Positions 1 through 14,514 of a DNA stretch of 64,000 nucleotides are shown here, piece after piece; position 1 is the first letter of the stretch; each line of letters starts with the position of its first letter. The position numbers and the translations under genes were made by a program. The notes beneath the pieces are model-generated. The model was not told where the DNA came from. It searched no databases and was given only the letters and a program-made list of their open reading frames with translations. Source of the DNA: Megalonaias nervosa (lineage: Eukaryota; Mollusca; Bivalvia; Unionida; Unionidae); contig JAECUM010001809.1 in NCBI GenBank assembly GCA_016617855.1, positions 79,691-143,690 of the forward strand, in the 5' to 3' direction.

Positions 1-2222
1 GGCCAAGAAATTCAAAATGATAACAGGACATAGGGTTGTGTTATTCTATATGGATTTACAATTGACCATTCTACCTTGTCACAAATAGATCCATGAATGG
101 CCAACTCCAGATTAATGATTTGTCTAAATGTAATGAGGTGAGCGAGACCAAACAGTCTGAATTAGCTGATTTAGTTGGGACAGTGAGTCCACCATGAAGC
201 AATTCAGCCTGGGATTTGGTAGACTTAGATGTGGATTTTCAATTATGACATCACCTGAGAAAATCCCAAACCAGAAGGCAGAGGTCTTGGGATTTGGTTC
301 TGTCTTGCTTTCTGATGTAATTTACCATAGTTGAGTTGTCAGACAGGATGAGAAATCCCTTTCCAGCCAGTGTCTCGAAATGTGTTCAATACAGTCTTCA
401 ATTCCAGGAGACTGATGTGTAATGAACAATCTTGATGGGAACACAACTCACTAACTTCCTCAACTGAGGGAAAGAGATGGGCTTCCTTTCAGCTTGTTAT
501 TCCCAGTGGATGAATCTGCAGAGAATACCTGTTGCACGCTGAGATGGGACTTTTGTTATTTGCTGAGATGGGACTTTATGTATCCTGAAATTTGAATCAC
601 TTGATCCAGTGTGGCAAGGCTTCAGTCACCACTGAAACAAGAAAATTATCTGCATGGTCTCATGAACAGACAGCTGAAGATGATGAGATCCTCCGCAGCA
701 TTGTGGAAGCCTGATAGGCATACAAATTCCTGTACTGTGATATGATTCTCTGATAGAATAGTAGACCTACTGAGATGAAGATATACTCTGTCCCAAGCAT
801 CTGAACTCCATACCAAAGTGAGTAAAATGTTGGGATGGGACTATATCTGCTTTATCTTTGTTCACAGTGAATCCAGGATAAAGCAACTGACTCAATCAGC
901 CAGGTTGTTGTGATAAACAACACTAAATATTTAAAACTCTAGAATACAAAAATATAGTTTCATGGGTCTACGTAACACTATTTATTCAGATGTGTTCTTT
1001 ATATGCAGACCTGCCAACCCTGATATGACCTTCTCAGTAAAGCAGTTGATTTTTTTCTGTAAGTGTGACCAATTTTCAGTAAGATGTAACAAAATATAAA
1101 CTGCTATTGTAAAGCTGGAAAATGTATTTAAAAGATCGGTATTTGAAACATGCAAAGATGGTCTCAAGTAACAATTATTTTCAACTGAAAAGTCTGTGAA
1201 GTACACATAGACCTTATTTACCATTAGTACAGTTGCACAAACTTCAGTTCCAGACACTATGCAGTTTGATGGCTTGTTGCCATCTCTCAATTTGATGTAA
1301 TTCTTGGAATTTTTTCAATTTCACATACTCAAATTGACATGTTATGTCCAATAAATGTAACTGTATCCTTCCTGCTTTTATGTACAAGAATCTGAATATT
1401 CTTTATTATTCTTCTGTGTTAATTATTAACACATTTTAAGAGGCTTATTTTCCCTTTCATCTTCAACATGCATCGCTTGCTGGATGCCATTTTAAAAAAA
1501 ATTCTAAAATCAACAGTTTGATCATGCAGGTGCTTTGTATGAAAATATATGTGCAATTTAAAGCATCTAAGATACTGCTGTAAAGTTTGTCTGGTTCCCT
1601 GACTAACTCCACTAATTCTAACATGAAACCTGGATCCAAATCAAACATGGATGAAACAATTATCTGGATTTTTCAGCAACAATCACTTTTCCGTAGGTTT
1701 TGCTTTCATTTCATAAGTCCATATTTTAATGGTCATTTTTGTAAGACTTATGGCAAAATCATAAGGGTTGGCAGGTCTGTATATGTGATGTGGCACTTTT
1801 TAGCTTCATTAAATTGGTTTCTAAAATTGTTCATTCAAATGTATTCTTTACATGTGATGTGACACTATTCTCACTTAGTTAAATCATTTTATTTCCACTC
1901 AAGGGGCATATTGCTACTTCACAGTCTGGAAGTCAATACACTTGACAAAAAAAGTGCTCCACTGTCAGGATACACAATCTGGTCAAGGTTCAGCCATCAT
2001 GAGGCATGCACAACTCAAGAACGTGGGCCCTATATACAATCAGCACTATATCACCTCAACACTTTAATTTATTTACATGTTGGAAAGCATCCTCCATTGA
2101 TGGGTTTGATGCTGCAAAGCATCATTGTAGAGTCTTCATTCCACATATTTTTGCCATGAAGTATACTGAACATGCTGATTTGTATTATAATATTTTAAGT
2201 CAGTATTTGGAATCTTCCACTT
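1..2222. other. Host non-coding DNA
   Basis: AT-rich sequence. No open frame here has convincing splice sites or a recognisable domain. A minus-strand open stretch at about 1500-1648 could be a further exon of the host gene, but no clear splice sites bound it. Nothing else supportable was seen. Confidence 0.5.
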
Positions 2223-2223
2223 A

Positions 2224-2411
2224 GGGCTGTTCCATTAAAACATACCTGGGACCCAAGGAAGGAACTTTTAATGTGGGGTACTCACCCACAGATGCAATTT
2301 AGAATTGTCTTATCATTTTAATATGAACTCTGTGCAATCAATGTTCCTTGACATACATTTTTAAAAACTCTGTCTTCTCTGGGTACCATGTATTTTTAAA
2401 TGGAACAGCCC
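2224..2411. mobile_element. MITE copy 1 (Harbinger-like)
   Basis: About 188 bp bounded by inverted ends that begin GGGCTGTTCCATT and end in its complement (AATGGAACAGCCC). A second copy about 80% alike lies at 14515-14701, with the same termini and no coding capacity. The flanks here are TTA on the left and TTT on the right; the sister copy has TCA on both sides. A 3-bp T-W-A type duplication is usual for PIF/Harbinger elements, so that superfamily is inferred. No transposase is present. Confidence 0.75.
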
Positions 2412-3010
2412 TTTGAAACAGGTGATTGCAGGGCACTTTTTGCTACTTTATGTCTTTCACTATCCATAATGCTATTGTGAATAGGCAGGCAACAGTAAAA
2501 AACAAAATACTTTTTCAATAGGAGTTAATCATGTTTCTGCAAGATATGGCATACTAATGGGTTGTCAAATTTAAGGTTCTGCAAAGTTTTCAGCATGGAA
2601 AAGGCTTTGTGGCCAACCTAAAAGTACTTTTACCATCAAGATTTAATCTTACTGAAATTTTTGTTTCAGAGCTACGAGTGCAAAAGAGTACGTGTGGGCT
2701 GGGGCATTGAGATAGGAGCCAGACTGAAACTTGTTCAAAGCCTTTTGTGAAACAGTGGTTTGGTTGTAGTATTTTCACTGATGCAGTCTTAACATTCTTT
2801 TTACATTATGATTTTTTATGAAATACTGCACAAACTTTCAATATGCCTCAAACACCACAAAAAGGTCAATTATACATTTAAAAATTTACTATCCATATTT
2901 TGTGTGAAACAAACTGCTAAAAATATCTACAGAATTAAGAGAATTCGGAATTTGTGGACAATCTGTAAGTATGGTAAGACTGTTGATGCATACATTTTTA
3001 AAGCCTTTAC
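2412..3010. other. Host non-coding DNA
   Basis: Probable intron or 3' flank of the minus-strand host gene. No repeat or coding signal was seen. Confidence 0.4.
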
Positions 3011-3155
3011 CTGTTTGTGAACTGCATGAAGGTTGATTTTGATTCTTTCTCTTCTCTTAGTAAGGCTTGCACCATACACAGATGGTAGCGCAGGTATGGA
3101 TGTGTCTTGGTGATGAACTGTAGACGTAGCTCGGCTTCTTGTAACCAATTACTGT
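3011..3155 (-). CDS. Exon of unrecognised host gene (downstream exon)
   Basis: On the minus strand an acceptor ending TTTATAG is followed by 145 nt of open frame and a donor AACAG|GTAAAG. The encoded stretch is amphipathic and helix-like (…SNWLQEAELRLQ…THPYLRYHLCMVQALL…), similar in character to the exons at 10613 and 14875. It enters after one base of a codon and leaves after two. The exon at 10802-10613 leaves after two bases, so at least one exon between them is missing from this annotation. The protein looks like an alpha-helical repeat protein, but the family is not recognised. Confidence 0.6.
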
Positions 3156-4089
3156 CTATAAATGAACAAGTTTTATTCGCAATAAAATGAAAATTATATA
3201 CAGTATATAATGTGAACCATGTAACTTATCCAAGCCATCCTCGCTCTTTTACCTGGTTTCCTCTGCAGACTGGCAAAATATTTTGGCTCCATTTGGACTG
3301 TTTTGCTAAAAATCAACTTCTATATGCCAGCCATGTCTATACACAAAATCATTGGTCCCAAAAGTGGCCCATGAAGAAAATATTTACTGTTAATCTACCT
3401 TAAGAAATAATGTACAAGATGGGCCTAATTGCTGGTGCTTTTGCAACTGATTTGTGACAGGACCAGAGCTTTCTGAGCCAGGATATAAAGATTTCTTCTG
3501 GAATCTTCAGTTTCTGTCACAGTGGTAACACAAGTTCCAAGAAATCTTATGTCTTGCAATCTTTTTAACCTGATACTGACACATTTCAATTTCAAATGAT
3601 CTTGACTTTGCCTAAGGATCAGTGGGAGGGTTGGAATGTATGGGCAACAAAAAACTTGGACAAAAATCTTAACCACTGACGACACTGTAAATGGCTGTGG
3701 CACTGCCAGAATGGGTTAAAACTATTTCTCACCTGCAGCAGGAAAGTTACCAAGATTAACACACCTGTTCGGCTGATGAAAGTCTTCAAGTTATTACAAC
3801 TTCCTGCAGGTAAACATAAGTATATCCTTTTTGTTAACAAATTAACACATCTACAAAATAAATAGTGAGCTAAAACTTACCCGCAAAGACTTCAAATATT
3901 CTAATAAATAACAACATGAACATACAGTGCAGTTCATGTGATTTATGTTTCTCCATGCATTGTGGTGGGGATGAAGACAGCATGGAGAGGATTATAAAAC
4001 AGTCTGTCCACCATCTCCCCACGCATCCTCAATAAAGTGAGTGAAGTTTACCATTTATGACCTCAGCAAGCATGCACTAAAGAATTTTC

Positions 4090-4091
<2 letters not shown>

Positions 4092-4129
<38 letters not shown>
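4092..4129. repeat. (GA)n microsatellite
   Basis: About 19 uninterrupted GA units. Confidence 0.95.
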
Positions 4130-4132
<3 letters not shown>

Positions 4133-4784
4133 TCAGTGAGGCACTGATTTATCCATGATTTTGCCCTTATAAATTAATGGATATATTTTTAATTTTTCCA
4201 AATCCCAGGTGTCCCATCCCTTTAAAAATTATATGGCCTGTTTCTAACAGAGACTTGGCTTCAGTGTATGTTATACAGAGGTAGTAACCATTGTCAACAA
4301 TGTTATAAAATAATGACAAAAATTACCATGTAAAAAGGATGTCATTCACATTACACAAATCCATCTGACTTAGAAGCCAACAAATATGCCTCTTATAAAG
4401 GTAGTGGAAAAGTTAAGGACCATTTAAATTTGTAGGTGGAGGGGGAGGGGCTAGAACTGTTTTTTTAAGAATTTTCTAGCCCTCAAATAGTTTGAGAAAT
4501 TAATTCTTGCACTGACTGTAGAAAAAAGAACCTCTTATATCCATTCTTTCAACTGAAAAAATCTTAACTTCAACAAATAAAAAAATAGTACAGGTTAAAA
4601 GAAAATCCCAACTCTTGAAAATTAAATGGTAAGTCCCTAAGTTCAGATTTCTTTGATTAAAATAAAAAGGAAATTTTAAAGTAAATTATATTTCTCTGAA
4701 AATATTTATCCAATCTCATCTGCTACCTCCAGAATCCAGCATTTGCTGAAAGGTGAAAAAACTTCTTGCTGTCTGTATGGTACA

Positions 4785-5003
4785 GTTGTTTTTGTTTTGG
4801 GTTTAACACCTTTCTCAGCTTAAGATAGGCTATAAATGGCAGCCAGTAAAACTGGTGGAGAAGAACCGGGGTAAAACCCCATTAAGAACAACCAAACCCT
4901 GGTAAGCTATTGGTAGTCTGAAACTCCAATTAACATGGAAGAGGTAAGATGACAGTTATCAGTACAGGCAAGTGTTTTAGACTACTTGGCCACCCAGGGA
5001 CCT
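4785..5003 (-). mobile_element. Decayed SINE (family A) copy
   Basis: A diverged relative of the copies at 15206, 17908 and 28615. It shares the GGGTTTAACRCC block, the 'ATAGGCTATA.ATGGCRGCCAGTA' block and the 'CTGGTAAGCTATTGG' block in the same order. The T/G-rich run on the left corresponds to the (AAC)n tail read on the minus strand. No target duplication could be made out. Confidence 0.6.
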
Positions 5004-8000
5004 GTGTACAGTTCAGATAAAGGTGAGTAATTCTTACAGATTACTTCCCTTGTTCCCACTAGGTGGCAACCAATGTCCCAGATATGATGAATTTAAACAT
5101 GAGCAACATTATCAACAGGATGCTTGTATTTGTGGAGAATGGTGGGAGGGATTGATAGCAATGTGATCGGGTAAGTACTTTTGCAGAGACATAATTTACA
5201 ACAAAATCTCCTTTTCTGTCAAATACATTACTTGATCACATTAACATTATGAGAATAAGTAAGAGAAGGAGTAAATGCTTGAGCATCGAACTGCAACCTA
5301 CATTATTGTTCTACTAAAACAATGAACTCCCCATAATATTTGACATACGTGACCAGTCCTTATGGGATCCATCACCTGGCTATTTCAAAAGTTTCCCAGT
5401 GAATACAGTACAAGTCGCAAGGTCATGCTTGGGACTGATGTTGTACTGTTATGCATGGGGACATCATAACTGTTTGTGCAGCTACCAGAGGCTGACAAGA
5501 TCTTTTTTGTTATGCCATATCATGTAAATCACTCAAGAAAGAAGACTGGGTGTGCCAGCCAACTGACTCTACTATACCTCAAATTGAGAAATTATGTTCA
5601 AAGATGAGGTTCATTGAAATTGCTTGTATTTTTGTGAGTCACAATTTCATGAACTGTACTCAAGTCAGTGACAATTCAAAGTAGGCTGATCTAGTAACCC
5701 CCTTTAGCCAAGCAGCCAGTACTTGTGGGGATATGTCTTTCTTTCCAGTCTTCAGCCATAAGAAGAGTTTTTAGCGACCTTGGTGGATGTTCTCAGTGTG
5801 ATTCCGAGAGCATAGACCAGATCCTGTAGCTTTGCCTCTCTTGATAGATTGATTCAGGAGAAATAGTGTACAGTTATTGCTGATTGCCCATTGATGGCAA
5901 CCTGTTTTTCAAAACAAAATCTGGTTCCATCATTAATATGATTGTGCCACTGAACAGAATTTTATGTAGTTAGGGTCCATGGACAGCGCGTACAACTCAT
6001 TCACCTTGGAAACTGATGCTAGTGTTGTCAGGAAGCATTCCTTCTATGATAATTGCTTCAGCATGATGGATAATTGGGGCTCAAACTTATAGGAATTGAT
6101 CCATGTCAATACTCAGAATATGTTTCATTTCAGGAACATGGTAGTGAGACCTGATATATCAGAATTGGTCAAGTCCAAAAGGTTCTTGTTGCTGCCAAAT
6201 GTCATCTCTTCCATCATGTATGAAAATCCCAAATAAAATGGAATGGTGACTCTTGATTTTGATATGGGTTTAGTATCTTCAGAAAGCAACAGAAAGAAGT
6301 CTGTTATCTTCAAAATGTAATAGAAAGAAGTCAATCAGTTGGGGAATGGGGAATAAGAGTGTTGTGACATTGTTAACTCAGCACCAGGCAGTGAAAATGC
6401 ACCACTTCCTCTCAGATGCTTTTAAGGATGAGGGCCATCTAGCTGCTGTGATCTTCTTTGTGATAGAAGGGCAGGACTCCTTTTCTTGCAAGGCCTCTCT
6501 AAAATGAGTCAGGCATGAAAAAAGGGTTTCTCCTGACATGGATGGAATAGTAGAGACCTTCACTGATTGAGAAGCATGGAATTCACTAAAATATTTTCTG
6601 GATACATTTGTGGTCAAATTGATGAGCAGTTTTTGCACCTGATTTTCTGAATTAATTTTGTTTTTAAAATTAATGGGAAGGCATATGCCAAATTCCCTCC
6701 CAGCTGATTGCAAGGGTATTCATGACCCAAGTTAATGGCAGGGAATGGGGAGATGAAGGCAGGCAGTTTCTTATTCCACCTCATTACAAAGAGGTCTATC
6801 CGATGAAAAATGGAACAATTGGAAAATCAGCCAGGACACCGAACCTGCCTGGGATATCTCATAATCGTTTATGTGGTGTTGGGTATTCCCAAATCATACA
6901 GCAAAAATCTGATGATTCTGTACCCCCTCCCAGTCATTTGAAGAGGTAGTTCACCATAACTGAGTTGTCTCACATTACCACCTCAGCCTTACTTTGGATG
7001 CATGCCACTCATACTGGTGTTGAGAATGGCCTTCATCTATTGATGACTGATGTTGTGTCCACTTGCTGTTAGCCATCACAAAGTGTGCAGCATGTGACCC
7101 TCCCCGCCCCCCACAAACCTTTATCTTATTGTCTGTGCAGATTGTGATTTCTGGTTAAGTGGCTTACAAAAGGTATTCCTGCTGCAAGCCAGTCCCTATC
7201 TTTTATTAAAGTTGGAAGTGTTTAAGTTTGGCTGAGATGGTAATTTAATTATTTAAACAACCCAAGAATGAGTGCCTCCATGCCAGAAGGGCTATCTACA
7301 AAGGATACATATACAGTAGCCTGAGACACAAGATCTGCCACTGCTTTGAAGAGACCATGGAGTTGAAAGAATTTCCTTGCCAAAATTGTCATCCTGGAGG
7401 AAATTTTCTCTTATGCATAAACAAAGCCTTCAAAGCACTTGGAGGGAATATAAGAAAAAGATTGATACCAGTCAAAAACTCCATACCAAGATGAACAAAG
7501 TGCTGAAAACAAATGTCTGACAACTTCTTGACACTGACTATCCACCATAAACTGCAAAAGAAGTAAAAATATGTTGATCCAATGTTTTGGAAAAGGCACA
7601 ATTACTGAGAGTTAGGATGTATGGAATGACATGAAATTAGTAAACTACCTTGAAGCATTCATAGTAAAGGTATTTAAATGATGCAGTGTGAATTGAAATA
7701 TGAAATATGCATCTAACAGATCGAGACTGATCATCTATTCATTGTGATGGACAGACAGGAGGATGGATCTTGCCATCTCCATCTTGAATTTTTGGGAAGT
7801 AACAAATTCTTTGAGTTTCCTCATGTCTATGACCAGTCTCAATTGTCTGCATGCTTTCATAACCAGAAATATCCTGGAATAGAAGCCCACTGAGACCCGG
7901 TCTTCTGACTCCCTCCACTGCTTACCTTAAGAGAAGAAACTCCTTCTGCAAAACTTCCACTTTCATGGAGTCACTTCAAGTCTCTATCTTGTGGGTGTAT

Positions 8001-9349
8001 GACAAAGGAGAAGTGGGCTAGTTGAATGAAATGCACAGCCCCTCTAAACAAACTTGGATGAGCCAATAATTTTGGGGGAATAACTCCATCCAAGTGTGGT
8101 GAAAGAGGAATCTGGCACCCACAAGGGGATCAACATCAGGTGGGAGGAATGGCAAGTCACTGACAGCTAATAGGAAGCTCAGGGGAGGAGAAACTTTTTT
8201 CTTGTTCCCCCTCCCGGCCACCTGTAACTCATGTGGTCTTCAAAAGATTGCCCTTGTTGTTGGGCACTGGCTCTGCAATCTTACTGATTGTAATTGTCCC
8301 TTCTCTGCTACAATGCCTGATGGGGTCCTGCAGAGATAAGGAGCTGAAAATGCAGCTCCTCCAGTGCTACCTACTTTCTGACGTACTCAATCTGACCATC
8401 AAACAAAAATGAGAAACTGAATGGGAAGGGATGTATGATCACTGAATGATGATATTTGAGTGAAGAAGGGATCCAAACCCAATGTTCATTATATACTGAT
8501 ATTCAAAATTGCAGAGCTATTTTCAGTAAGGGACAACTTTAATTACTGATCATAACATGCCATTATTGACAACAAATAGTAAGAAAAATGGTGCAAACAT
8601 CACATAAATGTAGAAGTCTGCAAAAAAAGCACCATTATTCACACACTTTACGAACCTCCCACCTCTCCATTACACATATATGCATGAATTCCCCATCCTT
8701 CTAATTATCCGTCTAATTCTCTCTAAATTATGAAACTGTTGTGAACACATACAGACCACTCTTGATCATATCCCAAAGTCTTTAGTTTCTATCCTAAAAG
8801 GCACTGGAGTTGTTTAACATTGGCATGATGACATTAATTGCAGCCTGTTCTTTAAAAACTCCTAGGGTTAATAACTGACAGGTGCTATAATGATAGGAAA
8901 CGGTATAAAGGTGTATATTTTCAGTAACTAATAATGATAGTTGTGCAAATTATACTGTCCTGAGAATTCCTTAAACTAGAAGTATGTACATGGAAAATAT
9001 ATTCCACCTGTCTGAGTAACTATCCTGAATCAAAAACTTAACCAGACAGACTGAGCGACAGGCAAAGCCCCTACTATATTCATTGAGGGGTAAAAAATGA
9101 CCAGATATTAAATGTACCTGTCCAATGGTAACCATGGTAACAAAGGAATGATGTGATGGCAGCAACTGCATTTGCCTCCTGGTGGGATGTAAGGTGAAGG
9201 ACAATGTTCCAACTCTGTCCAGCCTGCCTTGCTTTGGACTGTAACATTGGCCTTGACATGAAAAGACAATATAACAAAATTTGCATTGTGGTATGTCAAA
9301 AATTTGCTGGAGCTTGGTTCACCTAATTCATTTAATATTCAGAAGAATG

Positions 9350-9725
9350 AGGAGTTAGGTTTTGTATATAATGTATTTTGGGTGGGTACCAATGAGTAGG
9401 ATTTCCTACAAAACATATGTTGAGTTGGTAACAATTAGAAGGATTTTCTATATATCATATGTTAAGTGGGCAAGGGTGGGTTTCCTACCTTTGGTGAGTG
9501 GGTAAAGATATGGTGGATTTTTACACAAGGTATTCTGATTGTGTAAGGATGAATAGGGTTTTCTCCATATCATACATTATGTAGGCAATGATGAGTTGGG
9601 TTTCCTACCTATGATGAGTGGGTAAGGACAATTAGGATTTCTACATAACATATTGTGAGTGGGTATGGATGAGTATGATTTCTACTTATCAATGAAGAGT
9701 GAGTAATGATGAGTAGGGTATTGCT
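9350..9725. repeat. Degenerate minisatellite, units about 57-60 bp
   Basis: Six or so imperfect units, each built from 'GAGTGGGTAAGGATGAGTAGG' -like, 'TTTTCTACATATCATATG' -like and 'TTTCCTACC' -like blocks. Divergence between units is high, so the array is old. No coding signal. Confidence 0.6.
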
Positions 9726-10612
9726 TGTCACCAAGCAAGGCAGCTGCTAGCCCCAGATAATTTTTGTGCATAGAAACAATGGAGGGTGCCCTTTGTGCAT
9801 AAAACCAATCAAGGGTGTCTTGTGCATATATGCATCCACAGATCTGAACCCTCTTCTTAACATATATCTATGATATCATTCAAGATACGTTAGAGTTTTA
9901 TGAAATTATTCATTACATGCATCAACATGGGCAACTGTAAACATATTGTGAATGTATGTACATACAGTGGACTCTGGCTCAAGTTGAACCTAACCATGAT
10001 CTTGTAGGGATGAAACTCCAAAAAGAGGAGAACAGGATTACGATGTTACGGCTTCATGCTCACATAGATGAAATAGAAAAGTATAAGCACTCTGTGAAAT
10101 ACAGTCTCTGGCATTATCATGAAGTAATAATAGGGTACTGTGTAATATGTAATATGTATATATCCTTAACACATAATATTATTATTACATAATGTCATGT
10201 AGTCAAAAACAGTACTTACCAAATTAAAGGGTCAATGTTATAAAGAAGTACATTTACAGTGAGGGAGCAATGTAGAAATAGTATCCTGACATTTTAACTA
10301 AGCTAATGATGTAAAAAGAAATGTGACTTTAAAAACCTGAAAACAGCACATTTAAATTTTTCACAACAATACAATTAGAGTATAAATTTAAACTTACGAT
10401 ATTATTTTGCAAATGTTTCAGTTCAGTACAGCTACTGGTGTAGACTTTTGAAATCTTGAACACAGAAGCTAAACATTGTTGATGATAACAATCATTACAC
10501 CCACATCAACACACCCATGAAACAATACCTATCACTTGTGTTTCACAGGTAGTATAAAATATGCCTTGTCATTTGCTTCACTCCAGCAACCAATAAACAA
10601 AAAATAACAAAC

Positions 10613-10802
10613 CCTTGGTCATAGGCACTAGCAATCAAGACCAGCATCTGTTCATTAACTTCATTGATCTGAGCATCAGAGTATCGAGATTTCTCCAAGG
10701 CTGTGTCAGCTGCCAAATGGTGAAACTTCACACCCTTCTCTATATCACCAAACTGAAGGCTCATCCGGGCAACTTCACTCAGATACATCGCTTTGTGACG
10801 AC
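10613..10802 (-). CDS. Exon of unrecognised host gene
   Basis: On the minus strand a pyrimidine-rich acceptor TTTTATCTTAG is followed by 190 nt of open frame and a donor CCAAGG|GTTTGT. The peptide (…KAMYLSEVARMSLQFGDIEK…, then …NEQMLVLIASAYDQG) has paired amphipathic helices like a TPR-type repeat. The exon needs one codon base from upstream, while the exon at 14875-14997 would supply two, so an exon between them is missing or that exon ends differently. Family not recognised. Confidence 0.65.
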
Positions 10803-13606
10803 CTAAGATAAAATAATAATCGCTATAGAATGTAGAATTCATTACACATTCTGTTTATTACTGCAGTCTATAGAATGTAGAGTTCATTACACATTCTGTT
10901 TATTACTGAAGTCAGTATTTCTTGCAGTAGATAAGAAATGACTTTAAGGAGATGTTATAAATTACAAAACATCAACAATTACAACAAAAACATGAATGCA
11001 TGTATTCTGTACAACATCATGTCTTCAAAGTAAAATGTGAAAACCTGATGCTTTCTCTTACATTTAGATGAATTTTTGTTGAATGTGCATTTTTGTTGGA
11101 CTTGATGCTTTCACAATTTCTAGTAATGGCAGCCAAATTTTATTATAAGAATGGATTGATATTATTTCTACAGATCTAAAAGATTTCCATGCTCTGTTTC
11201 AAACTTTGGTTGAGACTGGTCCAGTGGTTTTTAGAAGAAGTTGAAATTAGCAAATGCTGATGTATGATGCACAATACACAATGGATAACAGATGACAAAT
11301 GAAGGGTAATTGTTAGTTCCCTTGGCTTTACATTCATGTGAGCTGAATTATTTGGCACCATCACCAAATCAAATGCTGTAGCCCACAGCTACATACTCAA
11401 CTTTTTGTTCAGTCTCTAGATTGGAAAATAAGAGGCCCAAGGTCAGTCACCTGCTCCACCACTAAGGCTAATATCACAGCATTTTGTGAAAAGACTTGGG
11501 TTAGTATGATGTATTATGAATTTAGAGGGTATTTTTATTTTTGCAATGGCAGCCATAGTGGCTGTTTAGTAGTTATAATGAAGAAGTCCTTAAACTTTTC
11601 ACATTTTAACTCATTCTGGTCATGTTCCAATCGCTGGGGTCTTAAACTACATAACAAGAAAGAGCAATAGCCAACAAGATTTGTATAATTTAAAATATTA
11701 ATTTATTTTACTGAAATACAAAGTGAGCGAATTAAAAAATAACATACAGTATGGTGAACGAGTTCCTAAAATCCTAAAGTTCAGGCAATTCCAATAGTTC
11801 CAAGTAGTCTGTAATCTGAATAATACATTTCAAAGGTATTCTGAATGATAACTGTAACATACTGATGTACCAACAATGCAGAAGAATCACTGTTATAAAT
11901 GTCTTTAAATGAAATCATGGTAAATCCAAATGAGATATAAATCCAAATGTCCTTGAATGTTTCACAATAAATGCGCACAACTATTATAATATCCAAAAAA
12001 ATCTTTGAATAAATGTTACAACACTGCAATTCCAATGATTAATTATCCTAAAAATTGAATCTATCAGCTCAATGTATCTCTTTCAAAACCAGTAGTAATA
12101 TCAAGAATGATTAATTCTGTGTAAGAATCTCATACATACTAAGCTAATACACACTAGAGAAAATGCAATATTGGGGTTTTAAATGAATCATTCTATAATT
12201 TCAAAATAATGATTTCATTTCGTGCATAAGGATATCCCAATACATCACATTCTGTTGGGCATGTCAACCACATGAGACTGAATTCCCATTTTTGCTTCAA
12301 ATAAAACAACATTGAAATTTCAACAACTTTGTTAATCTTTCAAAAACAGATAGATCCATCAGTAAACATATGCATAAACAAATGGATACAGAAAGTCATA
12401 AGCAAGTACAAACATGTAATGATTTTCAATTTTTCATGTGCTAAAGTCAATCATCTGGTTATTGCTCAAGTTAAAAAGCCAATTGGTAATACATAATTTC
12501 ATATTTCTAAAAGCATTTCAAGAATACTTGGTTCTGACACTGAACACACAAAGTCAGGTTTTGTTAGGCACATGTTTCTTTTTAATACAATGAAGATGAA
12601 ACAACACCGATGAATAGTTCTAGCTTTCATATAATATAATCATCCTCTGTACATCATCATCTACACCACAAATACAATATTTGACTGTACAAATTAAAAA
12701 TCACTTATCAACTGTCTTTGGCACAAGCACATGCTTTTGCAAAAAGTATTTGTACATAAACGGTCTGGCATAATACACATACTATATAATTTTAATTCCA
12801 TAAATGATATTGTATCCCAAAAAGCATTGTCCACAAATACTTTCAAGGAGAAACAATCTTGGGGACACCATAAAAAAATAAATTTAAAAAAAAATTACAA
12901 TACTATCTGTCAGAATTAGCTGCATTTCCATTTGACTGTAATATGCACAATTGCAGTTCAACTACACAATTTTATATTGTCTTTTGTCAAATGGAGGGAC
13001 TTAATTTAAAGTATAATCTAAGTATCATTTCAATGAAGTTAATATCCTTATCAATGATTAAATCAGAATTTTATCTTGAATATATTAGAAGTTGACAAAG
13101 GTTTGTTCAGGAAGCAAAATAGCAGCGCAAGGTGCGCATGCATTGCATTATGTGTATATACATGTAATCAAGGTGTCTTTGAAAACTACCCATATATGAC
13201 TCCTCTGTAAAAGCGCAAACTATGATGCTAGAATACTAGCATTAAAAAATGTAATTAACTAAATGACCTTTACAAAACTCATTGTTATGAAAATAATATA
13301 CATATCATAGACATAAATAACACCTCCCTTCATAAAAAAAAAAGATTTATGCCAAGCCAAATTTATACAAGTTAGAAAACCAGTAAGTCAGTCCTCTGCT
13401 TATAGTCATGTGTTAGCTGTCAATCAGTAGAGAAATTAGTGTTTTGTCATGGTGCAGAAAACATAGATCGGTGGTTATTTTAAGACAGTGATGATATCAT
13501 TTATCAGATAGGTTCAAATGAGCAGGAAACAGTACTTGTGTTTAGAACATACAATTTGGGATGAACAAAATATGCATATTTTATCATTTTGTTCAATAGT
13601 ACACTT

Positions 13607-13608
13607 AA

Positions 13609-13647
<39 letters not shown>

Positions 13648-13661
13648 CATCATCATCATCA
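13607..13661. repeat. (AAT)n then (CAT)n microsatellite
   Basis: About 13 AAT units run directly into five CAT/ATC units. Confidence 0.95.
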
Positions 13662-14514
13662 TACTGATATTCGGTGCATGGTATTCTTTCAAAACCAATT
13701 CTGCGCACAATAAAGGCTCTGAAGTGTCTTTATTGTCACTTTTGAAGTAGATGCTATAATATCCATTGTGAGACAATGTTACCTTTAGAAAAGGCCAAAT
13801 GACATTTTATACAGGTAAAAATCAGTAACACAGCATGTGTATAACTATGAAGTGGATGCTAAGAGAAGATGACATAGAAAACTTACCTGTATGTATTCAG
13901 ATGTAGTAAAATTAACAGCAATATCAAATGAGTTTTGTATAACATGCCCCAGACCTGGAGTTATTATAACAGTTATAGCAACAAGTGAACACCATTGCGA
14001 CCTATGCGGGTATGTACCAAAGGTGCCTAAGTGCGTGACGACAGCAAAGTGATAACATTGAAAATTTAGATACTTTGTAATCCACAAATAGAAAGAAAAG
14101 AAAAGTTAGAAATTTAAAGATGGAGTATACTTCCCTTCAAAGATGAAAGACATCCAGCTTGTTTAAGTTAAAAAACTTCCAATCAGCTTGCATTGCGAGG
14201 CCTCTCTATCTGTAGAGAGCATGTTACTCAGCACTAGTGGAAGTAGTTACTGATCATTTCATTGGACTTGGCATCAATCCCAGAATTAAGGAAATATCAC
14301 TCAATCTAACTGCTACCTAGGCAGACAGATAACTTTTAGCTTTTTTAGCTAAAAAGTTTTAATCTGGGAGGGCTGGATTTACAGGGTAGTAGTAGTTCTC
14401 CTCAGGTTTTATGATCTGATAAGGTATTTGAAGAATAAATAAATATTTCTCTGCTTTAGCTTGAACTTGAGACAACGTCTCTTTTGATTAGTGGAGACTG
14501 AAAACTCAATCTCA

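Larger units (their letters stand above)
3156..10612. other. Large intron-like region of host gene
   Basis: 7.4 kb without a convincing exon, though at least one must lie here from the phase mismatch of its neighbours. It holds a (GA)n run at 4092-4129, a decayed SINE at about 4785-5003 and a degenerate tandem array at 9350-9725. Open frames at 6378-6713 and 8018-8221 have neither domains nor splice context and look like chance. Confidence 0.45.

Noticed and set aside
2927..3148. Alternative minus-strand frame with ATG at 3148
   Set aside because: It overlaps the exon at 3011-3155 in another frame and lacks splice boundaries.
13889..13956. Candidate exon of the host gene with donor ACAG|GTAAGT
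   Set aside because: The acceptor lacks a pyrimidine tract and the phase fits neither neighbour.
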